From contig JAUKUA010000002.1 in assembly GCA_030549175.1 (NCBI GenBank), forward strand, positions 3,286,001 to 3,350,000: a DNA stretch of 64,000 bases. The letters run 5' to 3'. Both the position numbers and the translations under genes were made by a program. The notes below the pieces were generated by a model, which saw only the letters and a list, made by a program, of their open reading frames with translations, was not told the origin of the DNA and searched no databases. This DNA comes from Lasiosphaeris hirsuta (Eukaryota; Ascomycota; Sordariomycetes; Sordariales; Lasiosphaeriaceae). Below are positions 43,738 through 54,280 of this stretch, piece by piece; the stretch's first letter is position 1; each line of letters opens with the position of its first letter.

Positions 43738-46656
43738 AAAGCTCTGCTGCGCCCGCTCGCCTTTTAGTATCCTCGGGCGGCAAAAGCCCAGCTATGTTGT
43801 CAATTTCAAGCCAGAACATAAGATGGTCTGTTTCATTTCACTAGTAGGTTAGGTAGTGTGATTGCATAAGAGATTCATGACCTCTTGCATTAGGTACAGA
43901 CGCCGAGTAATTTCCCATTGTTTCCAAGATTCGACTCGTTCTAAGCTGTCTCAGTGTCCTCTCGGGGGGGGGGGGGGGGGTAAGGGGTTAATGGGTGTAT
44001 AGTTCTACTTTGGTAATATATAGCGATAGATTCTTGCCCAGCTACAGCGGACCTAGGTAGTGTGGGAAATTGACTTGTTTGAGCCGTTGGCTTCCTCGGG
44101 GATGTTATTTGTCGACTTCACTGAAGATCAGTGGCAAGCTCGTTGTCGTTACCAAAGCCATTCTACCTAAGGTACCTTCCATAAGGTAGCCAAGTGTGTC
44201 GCGGACCGGCGTTACGTTCGCCTAATTACACGCGGTAATAAGCCGGTTATAACGGTCAACAGTTCCATCGCCGCACCCCGGCCTCGGAAAACGGATTGGG
44301 CAATTGGTCAGGCGAGGTGATGCAGGTGAAAAATGCCAAAGTGTGCGCTAAGGCACCGGGGATGCCAGTCTAATGCCCCGAGAAAAGCTTTGGAGAATAA
44401 AAGCGGACTCTCCAAGTCGATTCCCGCCTAAAACCTCCCGTTTGGTACTTGGCGCCTATGCACCTACGGTACTTGCTGCAAATGACAACCGCCTCCCCCC
44501 GCTCCCCCCCACCCCAAAGCTCTCCAACCGGTGGAGGCTGATGCATTTGCATTCACACCGGGATCCCTTCACACCATCATCAAAACAGCGACTCGCGAGG
44601 GAATTAAAGTAACAGTGATGGGAAATCGGGAGGAGATTAGTGCCCAGGCAACGGCCAACAGACCGCTTGCATTTTTCCTGATGGTTATATTGTTGCAAAG
44701 GCTTCCCCGGAGGGCTTTCAAGTTCAAACCTGACCGGGCGAGCAGATTTGCAAGCTAGATGCTATTGACCAGGATGGGAGTGCAAAATAAGTGTGGCGCT
44801 TTAACCCGCACGCCTCCGCACGCGACCTTGTGGGGATCGGAAACTACGGTAACGGTCTGCCCTATCGTCACCTTTGAATTGTGCGTGACAATACCCACAC
44901 CGCACGCCATGTTGCATATTGCGGCACAGGTTTGACGTGTATCAGTGGTACGATTCTTGATGCGGGAAGCCTAGCTTGAAGAAGGGGGGATGAATCCTAT
45001 CACGCCGGAGTTCAACTATGTCGTCCGCGGGCCGAGGTAACATTACGCACGCCTCAGCTCGAGCCGTAGGGGGCGTTTTGCTTCCGTCGTGGGCCGTTCG
45101 TGTCCAGACTCCATAACCACTAAACGCAGACGATTACGCAATAGGTCCAGCCAGCAACACACACAAAGATGGGAATACGGCCCCCAAAGGCTGCCGGGTC
45201 AGATATATTCAACTGCACATTGTGCGCACAATCGCCTTGACTTGGTTGAATGTTGGCGTGACGAAAGCCATCAAGATGAGGTCAAGATCTGAAGACAGCA
45301 CCACGCAACGCCCAAAATGACAATGCATGGTCACAGGAATGGGAAATGTGCAAAACGCAGGAAAAACATCATCGATTGCGCTATAAATACTGGAATACTG
45401 GGAAAGACCATTTACAGTTAGGTGTTCAAACAGCAAAATAGAGTCTTGAAGTTTTCCCACCCCAACATATACGGTCGGCTTTTTCTAGGCTCTAGCGCGC
45501 CAAAACTTGGTTCAATTATTCCCGCATCTTAACCTTTGGACATCTTCATCTTCGTCTAGATCAGATAGTATGTAGTGTAGTATATGTTGAAGAGAAGACA
45601 AGGCAATGATTGGAAAATCGAGCTGTGTTGTCGTTGGATTCCGGGTGTGCATCAAATGGGGTGTGTGCGTAGTATTAGTAATCGATAAAACCCATCCATC
45701 ATCGTCTTCTTTCTCTACGGAGAGAGTGGTGTGCACGGACGCTCAATGGGCGGGAGTCAAACACTTGTACGGATACGGCCCGAGCTGAAGCAACATGACG
45801 CGGTATAAAACGGCCACTAGTAAGACCTGCAAGTTTGGCCCGGTCAGGAAGGTCGAGAGGCTGGACGAGGTGCAGCTGTTGTGTAGCCGCACAGCCAGGT
45901 TTGACCGCCTTGCACCCTTGTGAATACGACACAGTCTGGGGCAGTTTCGGTAGCAGCGGCTATTCTAGGCATACTCAAATGAAATGGTGGTGGAGCTGTC
46001 TACGAGACATGCTTTCTCAAAAACACAGCGTCTCCCTCACATGAGCGACTATACGGCACAGAATGCAAAATTCTAAACAGTCAATCGCGCGACCGGGCTG
46101 TGAGATTCGCAATCAGGGCTTTCTATTCTATTCAAGAGCTCTCTGTCGGCACTGGGCAAGCAGCGCACTTCCCCACCCTGCCTGTGCCTGTGTGCACAAC
46201 CCAAGTCATTGGTGCGAAGGAGGCGCCGGCTTTGGCGTCAATTGGTCCGTTGGGATCTTACTACCGGGACTCGCACACAAGGTGGAAGGGAGCTCGGAGT
46301 ACCACGCGGAGGCCAACCAACCGCTCCTGCACCGTTGAGGCGTCGAGGCAGAAGCAAACACCTCCACCGTCTGATCAGCCATGTTTAGAGAACGTAGGAG
46401 CGATGCGGGACGCTCGGACTACTATCGCTTTTAAAAGATCGAGATGTCGACAAGCGCCGAACATGCGTTTTGCATCTTTATTTCCTAGCCCTAGCTTAGC
46501 GGCGGTCACTTCACACATCGTCCAAACAAAACCTCGGGGCTACGGGAACGGGAATTATCTGCCGGCCCCCACGTCGTCGAGTCTGTCTGAAGAAGAAGAA
46601 GAAGAAGAAAAAGAAAAGAAAACAGGAACTCCGATTATTCGCATTATCCACCATCC
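43738..46656. other. Largest gene-free gap inside the cluster region
   Basis: 2.9 kb with no supported gene. 43964-43980 is 17 consecutive G. Open frames at 44370-44758 and 46100-46810 have no motif, and the latter runs into the regulator gene in a different frame. The last part should contain the regulator promoter, including a GAA-rich stretch at 46591-46622. Confidence 0.45.
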
Positions 46657-48271
46657 ATGTCGCCTCAAAACCACAACTGGTCCGAGATTACGGATATTAA
46701 TGAACGACGGAAAGCTCAAAACCGTAAAGCGCAGAAGAATTACCGTGAGTTGTCACCACCCTTCCCATCGCCAAGCCGGCAAAGCGGATCTCGGGCGAGG
46801 GGGTAGCTAGGAAGCAAACACAACGCCTCAACACTGTGGTAACCCATCTCTCTAGGGACAAGGCAAAAGCTTCGCACCCAGCTCGTGGAGGCCGTGTTAC
46901 TCGATATGCCCCGCTTCTGCACGGCGGCTGCATTGACCGGGCGCCGACAGAAACAAAGCTGGCCCGCCCTGGGGGGGATCGAAGGCTGGTCCGATCGTCT
47001 GCCCACGACGGCCCTCTTGGATGGCGTCGCGGAGGGCAGTGAGGCGGTAAGGGGCGCGCTACCAATTTCGCCCCGCATGGCAGTTATGGGTAGCCATGAC
47101 GCAGACAAAAACAAGGCGTGCCAAGCCTTGTCTACGGCCACTGCGGCGACGACTGCGGCGGCGGCGACGACGATGACGACGACGACGACGACGACGACTA
47201 CAACATCGGCGGCAACGCCACAGAGCCATGCAGAGGGAAACGGGATGGGAGTCGACTTCGATGTTGGGCCCGATCTTGGCCTGCCCGCAGGGTCTCCGGC
47301 GACGGAGGGGGGGTACCATATGGACACGGCCATGGGCGAGACAGACTGGATGAATATGCAGAGCCACTCGCCAGTGCTGATGTCACAACTGCTACCTAGG
47401 CCGCCGACGCAGGCGAGGTTGACCGAACTTGCAGAAGCCGTGGCGGCGGCAGCTGTGGCAGACGACGATAGCAGCACACCATCACCCTGGCGAAACAACC
47501 CTGCCGCTGTACGCTCCCCCTGTGCCCTTTGCCTAGCCCCAACGCTGATGGCTGTGCACAGATAGACGATGTCTTCCAGGGTTCATCGCCTCCGGCACAC
47601 CAACAATTCCCACCATGGTCCCACTCGATGGTATCACCGGCTGCGTCGCTCGCGGGGGACCCCTTTGCGCCAGCCGTGCCGAGCTCGGCTATCAGCAACA
47701 CCACCGACGCCACGGCAGACCTCGGCCGCTACGCCGTGTCGCTATCCGAGACGGTGACGCCGAGCAGCGCCAGCACCGCGCTAAACTTTGAGCCCATGAA
47801 CCCGCTCCTGACAGCCATCTCGATGGGCGACCTCCACATCGCAGACCTGCTTCTCCGCTCGGGCGCCGACATTGACAAGCGCGATGCGCACGGCAGGACC
47901 GCGCTGCATCTTGCTGTCGAGCGCGGCGACGTCGGCATGGCCAGGACCCTGCTCGACATGGGCGCCGACGTCATGACGGGCGATGCCCAGGGGCGGAGGC
48001 TGCTGCACACGGCTGTCGAGAACGACAACGCCGAGATGGTGAGGCTGGTACTTTGCTGGTGTAAGGGAAAGCAGGCGGGCGGGAGTGGCGCAAACGCGTT
48101 CCTGAAGTCGACCGAGCGGGGCCCAGGGGGGGGGAGGGTTTGACCATGCGCTGCATCGACGCGCGGGACGGGAGGAAGATGACCCCTGTTCACCTGTGCG
48201 TGCTCTTGAAAAGGATTGAGATACTACAGATTTTGCTCGACCATGGGGCCGATGTCAACATTGGCTGTTAG
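46657..48271 (+). CDS. bZIP-ankyrin (bANK, ToxE-type) transcription factor
   Basis: Exons 46657-46744, 46856-47508, 47562-48060 and about 48117-48271 give about 464 aa. The basic region ERRKAQNRKAQKNYRTRQKL spans the first junction (Arg split by a GTGAGT...TAG intron) and is not followed by a clear leucine zipper. A long low-complexity middle has an (ACG)n-encoded Thr run. The C-terminus has ankyrin repeats: NPLLTAISMGDLHIADLLLR, RTALHLAVERGDVGMARTLL, RRLLHTAVENDNAEMVRLVL, and KMTPVHLCVLLKRIEILQIL. The last short intron (donor GTAAGG at 48061) is needed to keep the frame; its acceptor is 48116 or 48107. This architecture is that of ToxE and Aps2, regulators confined to the HC-toxin and apicidin clusters. 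It is the strongest sign that the flanking genes form a regulated cluster. Confidence 0.8.
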
Positions 48272-48478
48272 GCGGTTAGCCCCCTTTTATTCTATCGAGT
48301 GCAATACCACATATCTACAACCCCAATTCTATGCCATTTCAGCCCAACCGAGCCCAGTGCTTCTGACACAGGTATCCTCTCAATATAGCCCCTGTACACG
48401 GATGTACTATCACCCAAGCACATAAAGAAAAAAGAAAAGTATTAGACTTTTTATCCTTGTTATGCGCCTGCGAGGGGT

Positions 48479-48578
48479 GCAGTGGCAAGAAGAGCCCCGA
48501 GGGTCAGAGGCCTCTTGTCGAGTTGGACTTCGTGCCAAGAGTTGCCAACTCGGGACCCCCCTCTGACTTGGCACTGCA
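48479..48578. repeat. 100-bp nested inverted repeat between convergent genes
   Basis: Three arm pairs are nested: TGCAGTGGCAAG (48479) with CTTGGCACTGCA (48567), GTCAGAGG (48503) with CCTCTGAC (48560), and CGAGTTGG (48519) with CCAACTCG (48545). It lies in the 427-bp space between the 3' ends of the regulator and the ATP-grasp gene. It may be a two-way 3'-end element or a small transposon relic. Confidence 0.7.
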
Positions 48579-48697
48579 GGAGTTGCAGGTCACGGTGCGC
48601 AGTAGTCCTTTTTTTTATCTTGCTTTATTTTCATGACTTCATCTTGTCCTACTTGAGGTAGGAACATAAGGTGAGCTCAGGCAGAAGTTTGGCGCTC

Positions 48698-50813
48698 TCA
48701 CGCGCTATTATCCAGAACATTTATCGAAACCCTCAGAACGCGGTCACACATCTCGACCACATGCATTCTGCTCTTCCTGGAGAACAGGATAAAAAATGCA
48801 ACGAAGCCAGAGCCAGCTCTCGGCGACACCGTACTGCCAGGCTCTGCAAAAAACTCGGCCCTTACCAAGTACGACACGATCTCGGGCAGCTCTGCGAATA
48901 CCCGTTCGAAGAAGTCGGGGGGCACGTACATGTTCTCGCGGTGCATGGGCACCTGGCGGTTCCCGCACCAGAACTGGTGGGCGGGCTCGGAAAAGGGCTG
49001 GGAGAGAGCCTTGTATCGCTCGCGATCGCCCAGAGCGCAGAGAAACTGGAGGGCTCCCATGTCGACGCCGTAGGTGTGCAGCGTCGCCCACGTGGCGTCG
49101 AAGCCCGGCGGCCGGGCGTTGACTTCGACCAGGAAAACACCCGGCGGGCCTTTTTTCGGCCCACCCTCGGCTTCGCCGTGGACAAGATCTTGGATGCCAT
49201 TGATCTCCCCGTAGCGCATTGAAGAATTCTGGACCCGGGCCTCGACATGGAAGACACCGGACCGGAAGCCCAGCTGGAGGAGATTCTCGTGCAAGACGGA
49301 CTGGAGCAGCTCCACCTCGCCGGGGTCCAACGCTGTCGGATGCACCATGAGCGTCTCGCTGAAGTCGTCGGCAATCGTGGCGTCGGCCGCGTCGGCAGAG
49401 CAGGGGAAGTCGTCAGATATCTCGCAAAAGAGCAGCTCGCCATCCCAGAGAACCAGGTTCGCGTCCACCTCGGGGCCATCGACGTACGTCTCGATCAGAA
49501 TGCCGTGCTTGGTGAGCCCTTCGTCGTCCATTTTTCGTACGGCCTGGCGCAGAGCCGAGAGGTCGCCGACCTTCCTCACTCCGCGTGAAGCAGCGGCCCG
49601 GCACGGCTTGACGATTAAGGGGTACTCTAACTCCGCTAACCTCTCCGCCGTGGGCGGGTCATCGAGATGCTCGGCGTCGTCCAGCCGCACGACCTGGACC
49701 CTTGGATTTCGGACCACCCTACGTGTCGCGTCCTTGTAGTGTGCCCGGACGATCAATGCCGCGGGCTCGGTGGGCAGACCCAGCATCTCTGCCGCTCTAG
49801 CCGTGGCAATGACCAGCTCATCGGAGAATGTGACGATCCCATCGAGCTGCCTGCCTTTGAGCGCCTCAGCAATGTGTGACGGCAGCCTCGCGTCGCCCGC
49901 CGCCATGTCAATGGCGACAAAGTCGTCGCGGAGATGAGCATACGTCTCGCCCTCGAGCCAGTGCCCCGACGCATCGAGAACAATGACGGAGATCCCGAGG
50001 GCCTGGGCGGCCTCGAGTAGCCCCTTCGCGCCGTATTGTTCCCTCGCCATGTCGTACAGACGGCGTCCCCCGAGCATGGCTACGGTACGCGGCAGCGGTT
50101 GCGTTGGGAGCACCCAATCAAACGACAGTCGGTGTTCTAACTCGCTAGCCAGCAGCTCCAGCCTTTCTCCGGGTGGAGCCTGGGACGACTCCTTTCCCAA
50201 CAGCGCCCCTGGCGATGATGACAGCAGCACAGGGAGAGTCGCCCTCCCGCCTTCGGCCGGGATGGCTGGGAAGCCACCGTCAGGGGTCGCGAACCCTACA
50301 ACCGAGGCAGCGTGTTCAGAATGCCGCATCCTAAGTTCAAGAATGTCTTGCCTGCACAGAAACCCACCGCGAGGGACGAGAACCACCTTGGCCACCATGG
50401 CGATAGCTTTGGCACCGGCCGTTCCACGAGCGATGCAAGCACCAACGAGAGTCCCAAGGGCACTACTAGTAGCATGGGGCGCGATAACGTCTGCTTCACT
50501 GCCATCTCCGGGCTCATGTTCCCGCTCGACCCATGGTGTGCAATCAATGTCCAGAAGGAGGTCGAGAGAGTGGAAATTAATAACAGTGCGTGGCGCATCG
50601 CGCACCGCGGGTGGCTCAGAGAATCTCCAACGACAAGAGACCTTGACCGGATCTAGGTATCGTCAACCCGGGTAGGGAGGGGATTGGACCTGGGAGGTTC
50701 TGCGAGAGCAATAAAGACGTACCTTTTCTGTCATTCACGTCGACGAAGAAGACTTTGGAGATGAACTCGGCATTTTGGATGCCACCCGATGTGTTTGCAC
50801 CCTCGGGCTTCAT
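48698..50813 (-). CDS. ATP-grasp carboxylate-amine ligase
   Basis: Exon 1 50723-50813 and exon 2 48698-50652 (70-bp intron, GTACGT...CCTAG with a GTTGAC branch) give 681 aa. The N-terminal 200 residues are a fungal extension (FFVDVNDRK..., WRFSEPPAV). The pre-ATP-grasp part has GISVIVLDASGHWLEG and GIVTFSDELVIATARAAEML. The ATP-grasp fold has YPLIVKPCRAAASRGV, ILIETYVDGPEVDANLVLWD, and the metal/phosphate block FLVEVNARPPG. The C-terminus ends with the SGFVAFFILFSRKSR-type subdomain seen in carnosine-synthase-like ligases. Such enzymes form an acyl phosphate and join it to an amine, making peptide-like bonds without an NRPS. Here it is the best candidate for the bond-forming step of the cluster product. 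It is convergent with the regulator gene and upstream of the NMNAT-like gene on the same strand. Confidence 0.85.
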
Positions 50814-51279
50814 CGTTGGTTCTTGCGGACGAGGTTGAGCGTGGAAGGCAAGTAGGAGGAGAAAAAAAAGAGAAGAAAAGGGAGAGGAAAATAAAACTAT
50901 AGTACCTTTTTTTTTTCGATCCCAATTTCGTGCAGCAGGCTGGTTAGGCCACTGGTTGTTGTTCACTGGTGGATATCCTCGAGGTGCAGGCTCGTAACAC
51001 CACAACATGCATGTTCTGTTGCAATCGCGATAGCAAGAGAAAGGCACCGTATCTTCCACTTCAGCGCTACAGTTTTTACGTCACAATAGTGGTGATATCA
51101 CGTCAGCAAGAACCTAAAGCGGTAGGTACGGCAGTGCCAACGCTTTCCATTGTTTTGCTGCCTCAAGCCCCTCCCGCTCATCATCTCACCCGGCGCACAG
51201 TACGATATGCATGCAACGCGCCACGATCCCGCCCCCCCCCCCCCCCCGCAGTTGTGTCCAAGGTAATGCAGGTTGCATT
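50814..51279. other. Intergenic with a poly(C) tract
   Basis: 466 bp between tandem minus-strand genes. It has an A/T tract at about 50906-50920 near the ATP-grasp start and 17 consecutive C at 51231-51247 near the 3' end of the next gene. No gene is seen. Confidence 0.6.
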
Positions 51280-52110
51280 TTACGGCAGCATCGGCGCCAG
51301 GAAACCGAGAAGAGTTTCGGTGCTGAGCTGGTTGAGTCTCCCCTCATCAAGGCCCTGGCTCCGGACAAACATTTCCCGCAGATTGGTCGAACTGATGTCA
51401 GCGTATGCAGGCCCGGCAGACTGTAGGTAGTACCCCCTTGCCCCGTCGGCACCGACGCACGTCCAAAGCACAGTATCCGAGTCTTCTGCCTGGCCCTTGT
51501 CATTGGCGCAGCGGGACCACTCCCCAAAACCCTTCCACACCGTCGGGCTGCCGTCAGAGGAGAAACCGGTGGCGACGTGCCTGCCCCTGTTGGAGACCAA
51601 GATGCGCGGCAACCGATACGGGAGGATGTCGAGCGGGTCGTCGGGGTTGACATTGTCGGGTCCGATCAGGTGCGAAAATGCCAGCTCGAATCCGTCGGCT
51701 TTGGTCAAGCGAACCAGGGCGTCAGTGAAGGTCTTGAAGGGGTACCAGGTGCTCGCCCACACCCACACCCGGTCCCGCGAGTGGGCGGGTACGATGGCGG
51801 CCCAGATCTCGGCCCGGCGTTCCATGCGCAGGAAGAACTCGGGGTGGCTCTTGGCCACCTTGTGCCGCAGGTGGAAGTCCTCGCTCGGCAAGACAACGAT
51901 GCCGAGCGCCCCGACCGAGGGTGCCAGCCCTGACAGGAGCACGTCTATGTGTCCTCTGTGGGGCGGATTGAACGAGCCCCCGTACACCAAGATGAGATTC
52001 TCGCGTCCGCGCTGTAGCGTCCCGGTGACATGCTGAAACGCGGCCAGGTCGGCAGCAGAAGTCAAGCGGGATTCCTTATAGGCCAACTGTAAATAATGCT
52101 GCAGAGACAT
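51280..52110 (-). CDS. NMNAT/cytidylyltransferase-like nucleotidylyltransferase
   Basis: An intronless 276-aa protein. It has the two hallmark motifs of the nucleotidylyltransferase alpha/beta-phosphodiesterase fold: GGSFNPPHRGH at residues 44-54 and ISSTNLRE at 239-246, with LIGPDNVNP between them. Known members join AMP or CMP to a phosphorylated substrate with loss of pyrophosphate (NMN adenylyltransferase, phosphocholine cytidylyltransferase). In bacterial phosphonate pathways a related domain (FrbH) makes CMP-phosphonates. Immediately downstream on the same strand order lies a CDP-alcohol phosphotransferase, so a pair that makes and then uses a CDP- or CMP-activated headgroup is plausible (inference). 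An NAD-synthesis paralog is the main alternative. Confidence 0.85.
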   Translation of the reverse strand: MSLQHYLQLAYKESRLTSAADLAAFQHVTGTLQRGRENLILVYGGSFNPPHRGHIDVLLSGLAPSVGALGIVVLPSEDFHLRHKVAKSHPEFFLRMERRAEIWAAIVPAHSRDRVWVWASTWYPFKTFTDALVRLTKADGFELAFSHLIGPDNVNPDDPLDILPYRLPRILVSNRGRHVATGFSSDGSPTVWKGFGEWSRCANDKGQAEDSDTVLWTCVGADGARGYYLQSAGPAYADISSTNLREMFVRSQGLDEGRLNQLSTETLLGFLAPMLP

Positions 52111-52656
52111 GTTGATGTTGTTGCTGCCAGTGTAATCGCTGAAGAGTATTTAGCCACGTTTCGGTTATCGTTCTCGTTGCATCACCACTTTGTGCCCCTT
52201 GGGGGGGGTCTCTTTCCTTGCCCTTAAATACTAACCAGCTTCCGGTTGCCGCCCTCCAATAGGTGCTTCCGTCCCCCATCCAAGCGCATCGTTACCTCAC
52301 GCTAGGGGGTAGCACAGCATGACACCCTCGTGCGTAAGTTCAGCACGACATTGATGCCGACCATCGCACAACGGACACCCCGGCCACCTCGCAGCTCAAA
52401 AACAGAAACCCCCTTCGGCTTTCGCCCCACGGGCAGCTGCTGAGAAGGCAGGCAGACACGGAAGTTGTTGGGCACTGATAGGGAGGGACAAATGTGTTTG
52501 CTTCTTTTCCCTTGTTATTGAGGAATTTCCAAGATGTCGCATACATCCTTGCTTGAGAGAACTGCGACTACTTGAAGTTTCCAAATAAAAACTACCCTAA
52601 CCTGATACATGTCTTGGAATGCAGGCCCTTGTCTCCCCTTCAGAATTGTGGCAATG
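52111..52656. other. Intergenic, no supported gene
   Basis: 546 bp between tandem minus-strand genes, holding the NMNAT-like promoter. Nothing else is seen. Confidence 0.5.
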
Positions 52657-53643
52657 TCAAATTGGCATTGTCACGGACCAGCAAACAGCGAATATAGCCG
52701 CGGTTGCAGCAGGAATCGTAATGCCACCGTCTAGTTTCAGCTTCAGCCTACCACTTATCATCATGGATCCGAGAGCCAACACGAAACCCGACGCTGGATG
52801 GAATTCCCACCATCGCCCACGGTAAAGGACAAGGCCGGGGACAAGCCCGCTCAATGTCCACCCCATCCACGCAGAGACAGCGACAGCCGTGCCTATCAGC
52901 AAGCCTGCATAGGGGGTCGGAAGCCCCTGATGGTACAGTGGCTTGCCGTTTTCATCCTTTGGCACCAGGTGCGCCGCGATGTTGAACCTTGCCAGTCGAG
53001 CGATGCCGCAGAGCACGAAGAAGCTGAGGGCCGCCTGGTCGATGGCGGTGCGAAGCCCAAGAGAGTATAGCATGAAGGCCGGAGCCGTGACAAATGTGAT
53101 CTGTGAAGCTGTGAGTACGGTGTTCCAGACCCTGTCGTAGTGAGGCGAGGGGAGCGGTACTAGGTCCGAGAGGCTGTCAAGCTCTTTGCCCATTTCAGAG
53201 CATTCGTTCCTCCACCTTGCAACCTTGCCATCGAAGCGGTCGAATTCGTAACCGACAAATATAAGCGCGTAGGCCAGTAGAAACCGACTTTCCACAGATG
53301 AGTATATGGAAAACACTACACGCTATCAGTGTCCAAAGTCTGAACGCCAATAATGCGGTGCCCCTCGTGGTGCATATTACCTCCGCAGAGACCTTTGACT
53401 CCTCTCGTTAGAAGCCGCGCTCATACAGGGGGAGAGCAGATCATAAGCCCCACGGTGTCCCATGGTGGGCCCTGTTCACGTACCATTGGAGAGCGTCAAA
53501 TAATCCGCGACCCGGAGATTCCTAACACAGAACGTGCTTTAGGTTGGAGTGATAGGTCTAGGGTGGGTTCATCTATTGGAGTACCTGAGAATTCCGAACT
53601 TCTCTTCTTTTGCGGTGGCCGGGGCCACTTTTGATGGAGGCAT
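52657..53643 (-). CDS. Phosphatidylserine-synthase-like CDP-alcohol phosphotransferase
   Basis: Five exons: 53585-53643, 53484-53521, 53381-53392 (a 12-nt microexon), 53161-53315 and 52657-53100, giving 235 aa. The microexon restores SNGLCGVFSIYSS. The 60-bp intron at 53101-53160 has no stop and would otherwise add 20 residues after SLSDL. The CDP-alcohol signature is complete: DRFDGKVAR, then G79, D83 and D87 in D-x2-DG-x2-AR-x8-G-x3-D-x3-D spacing (residues 62-87). ALSFFVLCGIARLARFN and LVPKDENGKPLYHQGLPTP match fungal Cho1. Cho1 joins serine to CDP-diacylglycerol in the ER. This copy lacks the usual N-terminal extension and differs in the C-terminus, so it is probably a specialised paralog rather than the housekeeping enzyme (inference). 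Confidence 0.8.
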
Positions 53644-54280
53644 GGTGTGGGATTTTCAGTCTGGTTTACGGTGATGGAGAGAAAGGATGTGGAATTTGCC
53701 GTGACGTATTGGCCCGGCATGGAGACGCTGAATGGCTATTGGGGCCACACCTCTTTTTGCGTCAAAAGTTCAATATATAATTCCTGTCCTCGATCACAAT
53801 GTAGGTACCCACCCTTTGCATGTGGATTTGCTAGGGTTCCGAGTCGTCGTCGAATGGCTGGACACAGGATTCGCAAATCGTTCGCACACGGAGTGTGATG
53901 TGGAGGCAGGACACGGTCGGGGAGAAATCTGCACGCTGAGGTAATGAGGTAAGATTACGTGAGGGGTGGCACAGGTTTGTTGGGGGGTTACTCCCCCTTT
54001 GAGGAGGTAGCACTTGGGCAAGTTACCATTATGGGCTCAGCGTGCATACAGAATCTGGAGAAAGAAACACAAAAAAGAAGTGGGGGGCGGCCGGGGGGGG
54101 GTGGGGGGGGCAGACAAAAACACTGGAAAAGGAGTAGCTTAGACGCTCGTCTTGGACGCCAGCATCTCACCGTGGGTCTTCCCAGAACGAGGTGGTGGCT
54201 TCCTTTCCCGCATTTACCTTGGTCAGCCAAGTCGCACCTGCATTCTTTCCACCACTTAGGCGACGACACTCGTTTAAAAA
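53644..54280. promoter_or_regulatory. Shared divergent promoter (CDP-alcohol phosphotransferase / POT)
   Basis: 637 bp between divergent starts. G-rich tracts lie at 54082-54112. TTCAATATATAATTC at about 53768 is a TATA-like element. Co-regulation is inferred. Confidence 0.5.

Noticed and set aside
46100..46810. 236-codon plus-strand frame upstream of the regulator
   Set aside because: No motif; it overlaps the first exon of the regulator in another frame and crosses its intron donor.
48120..48143. Apparent frameshift at a run of nine G in the bANK regulator
   Set aside because: A GTAAGG donor at 48061 with an AG at 48107 or 48116 gives an intact frame through the final ankyrin repeat, so an intron explains it better.
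53101..53160. 20-residue insertion after SLSDL in the PSS-like protein
   Set aside because: The segment begins GTACCG and ends TTCACAG, is 60 nt long without stops and is absent from the family, so it is treated as an in-frame intron.
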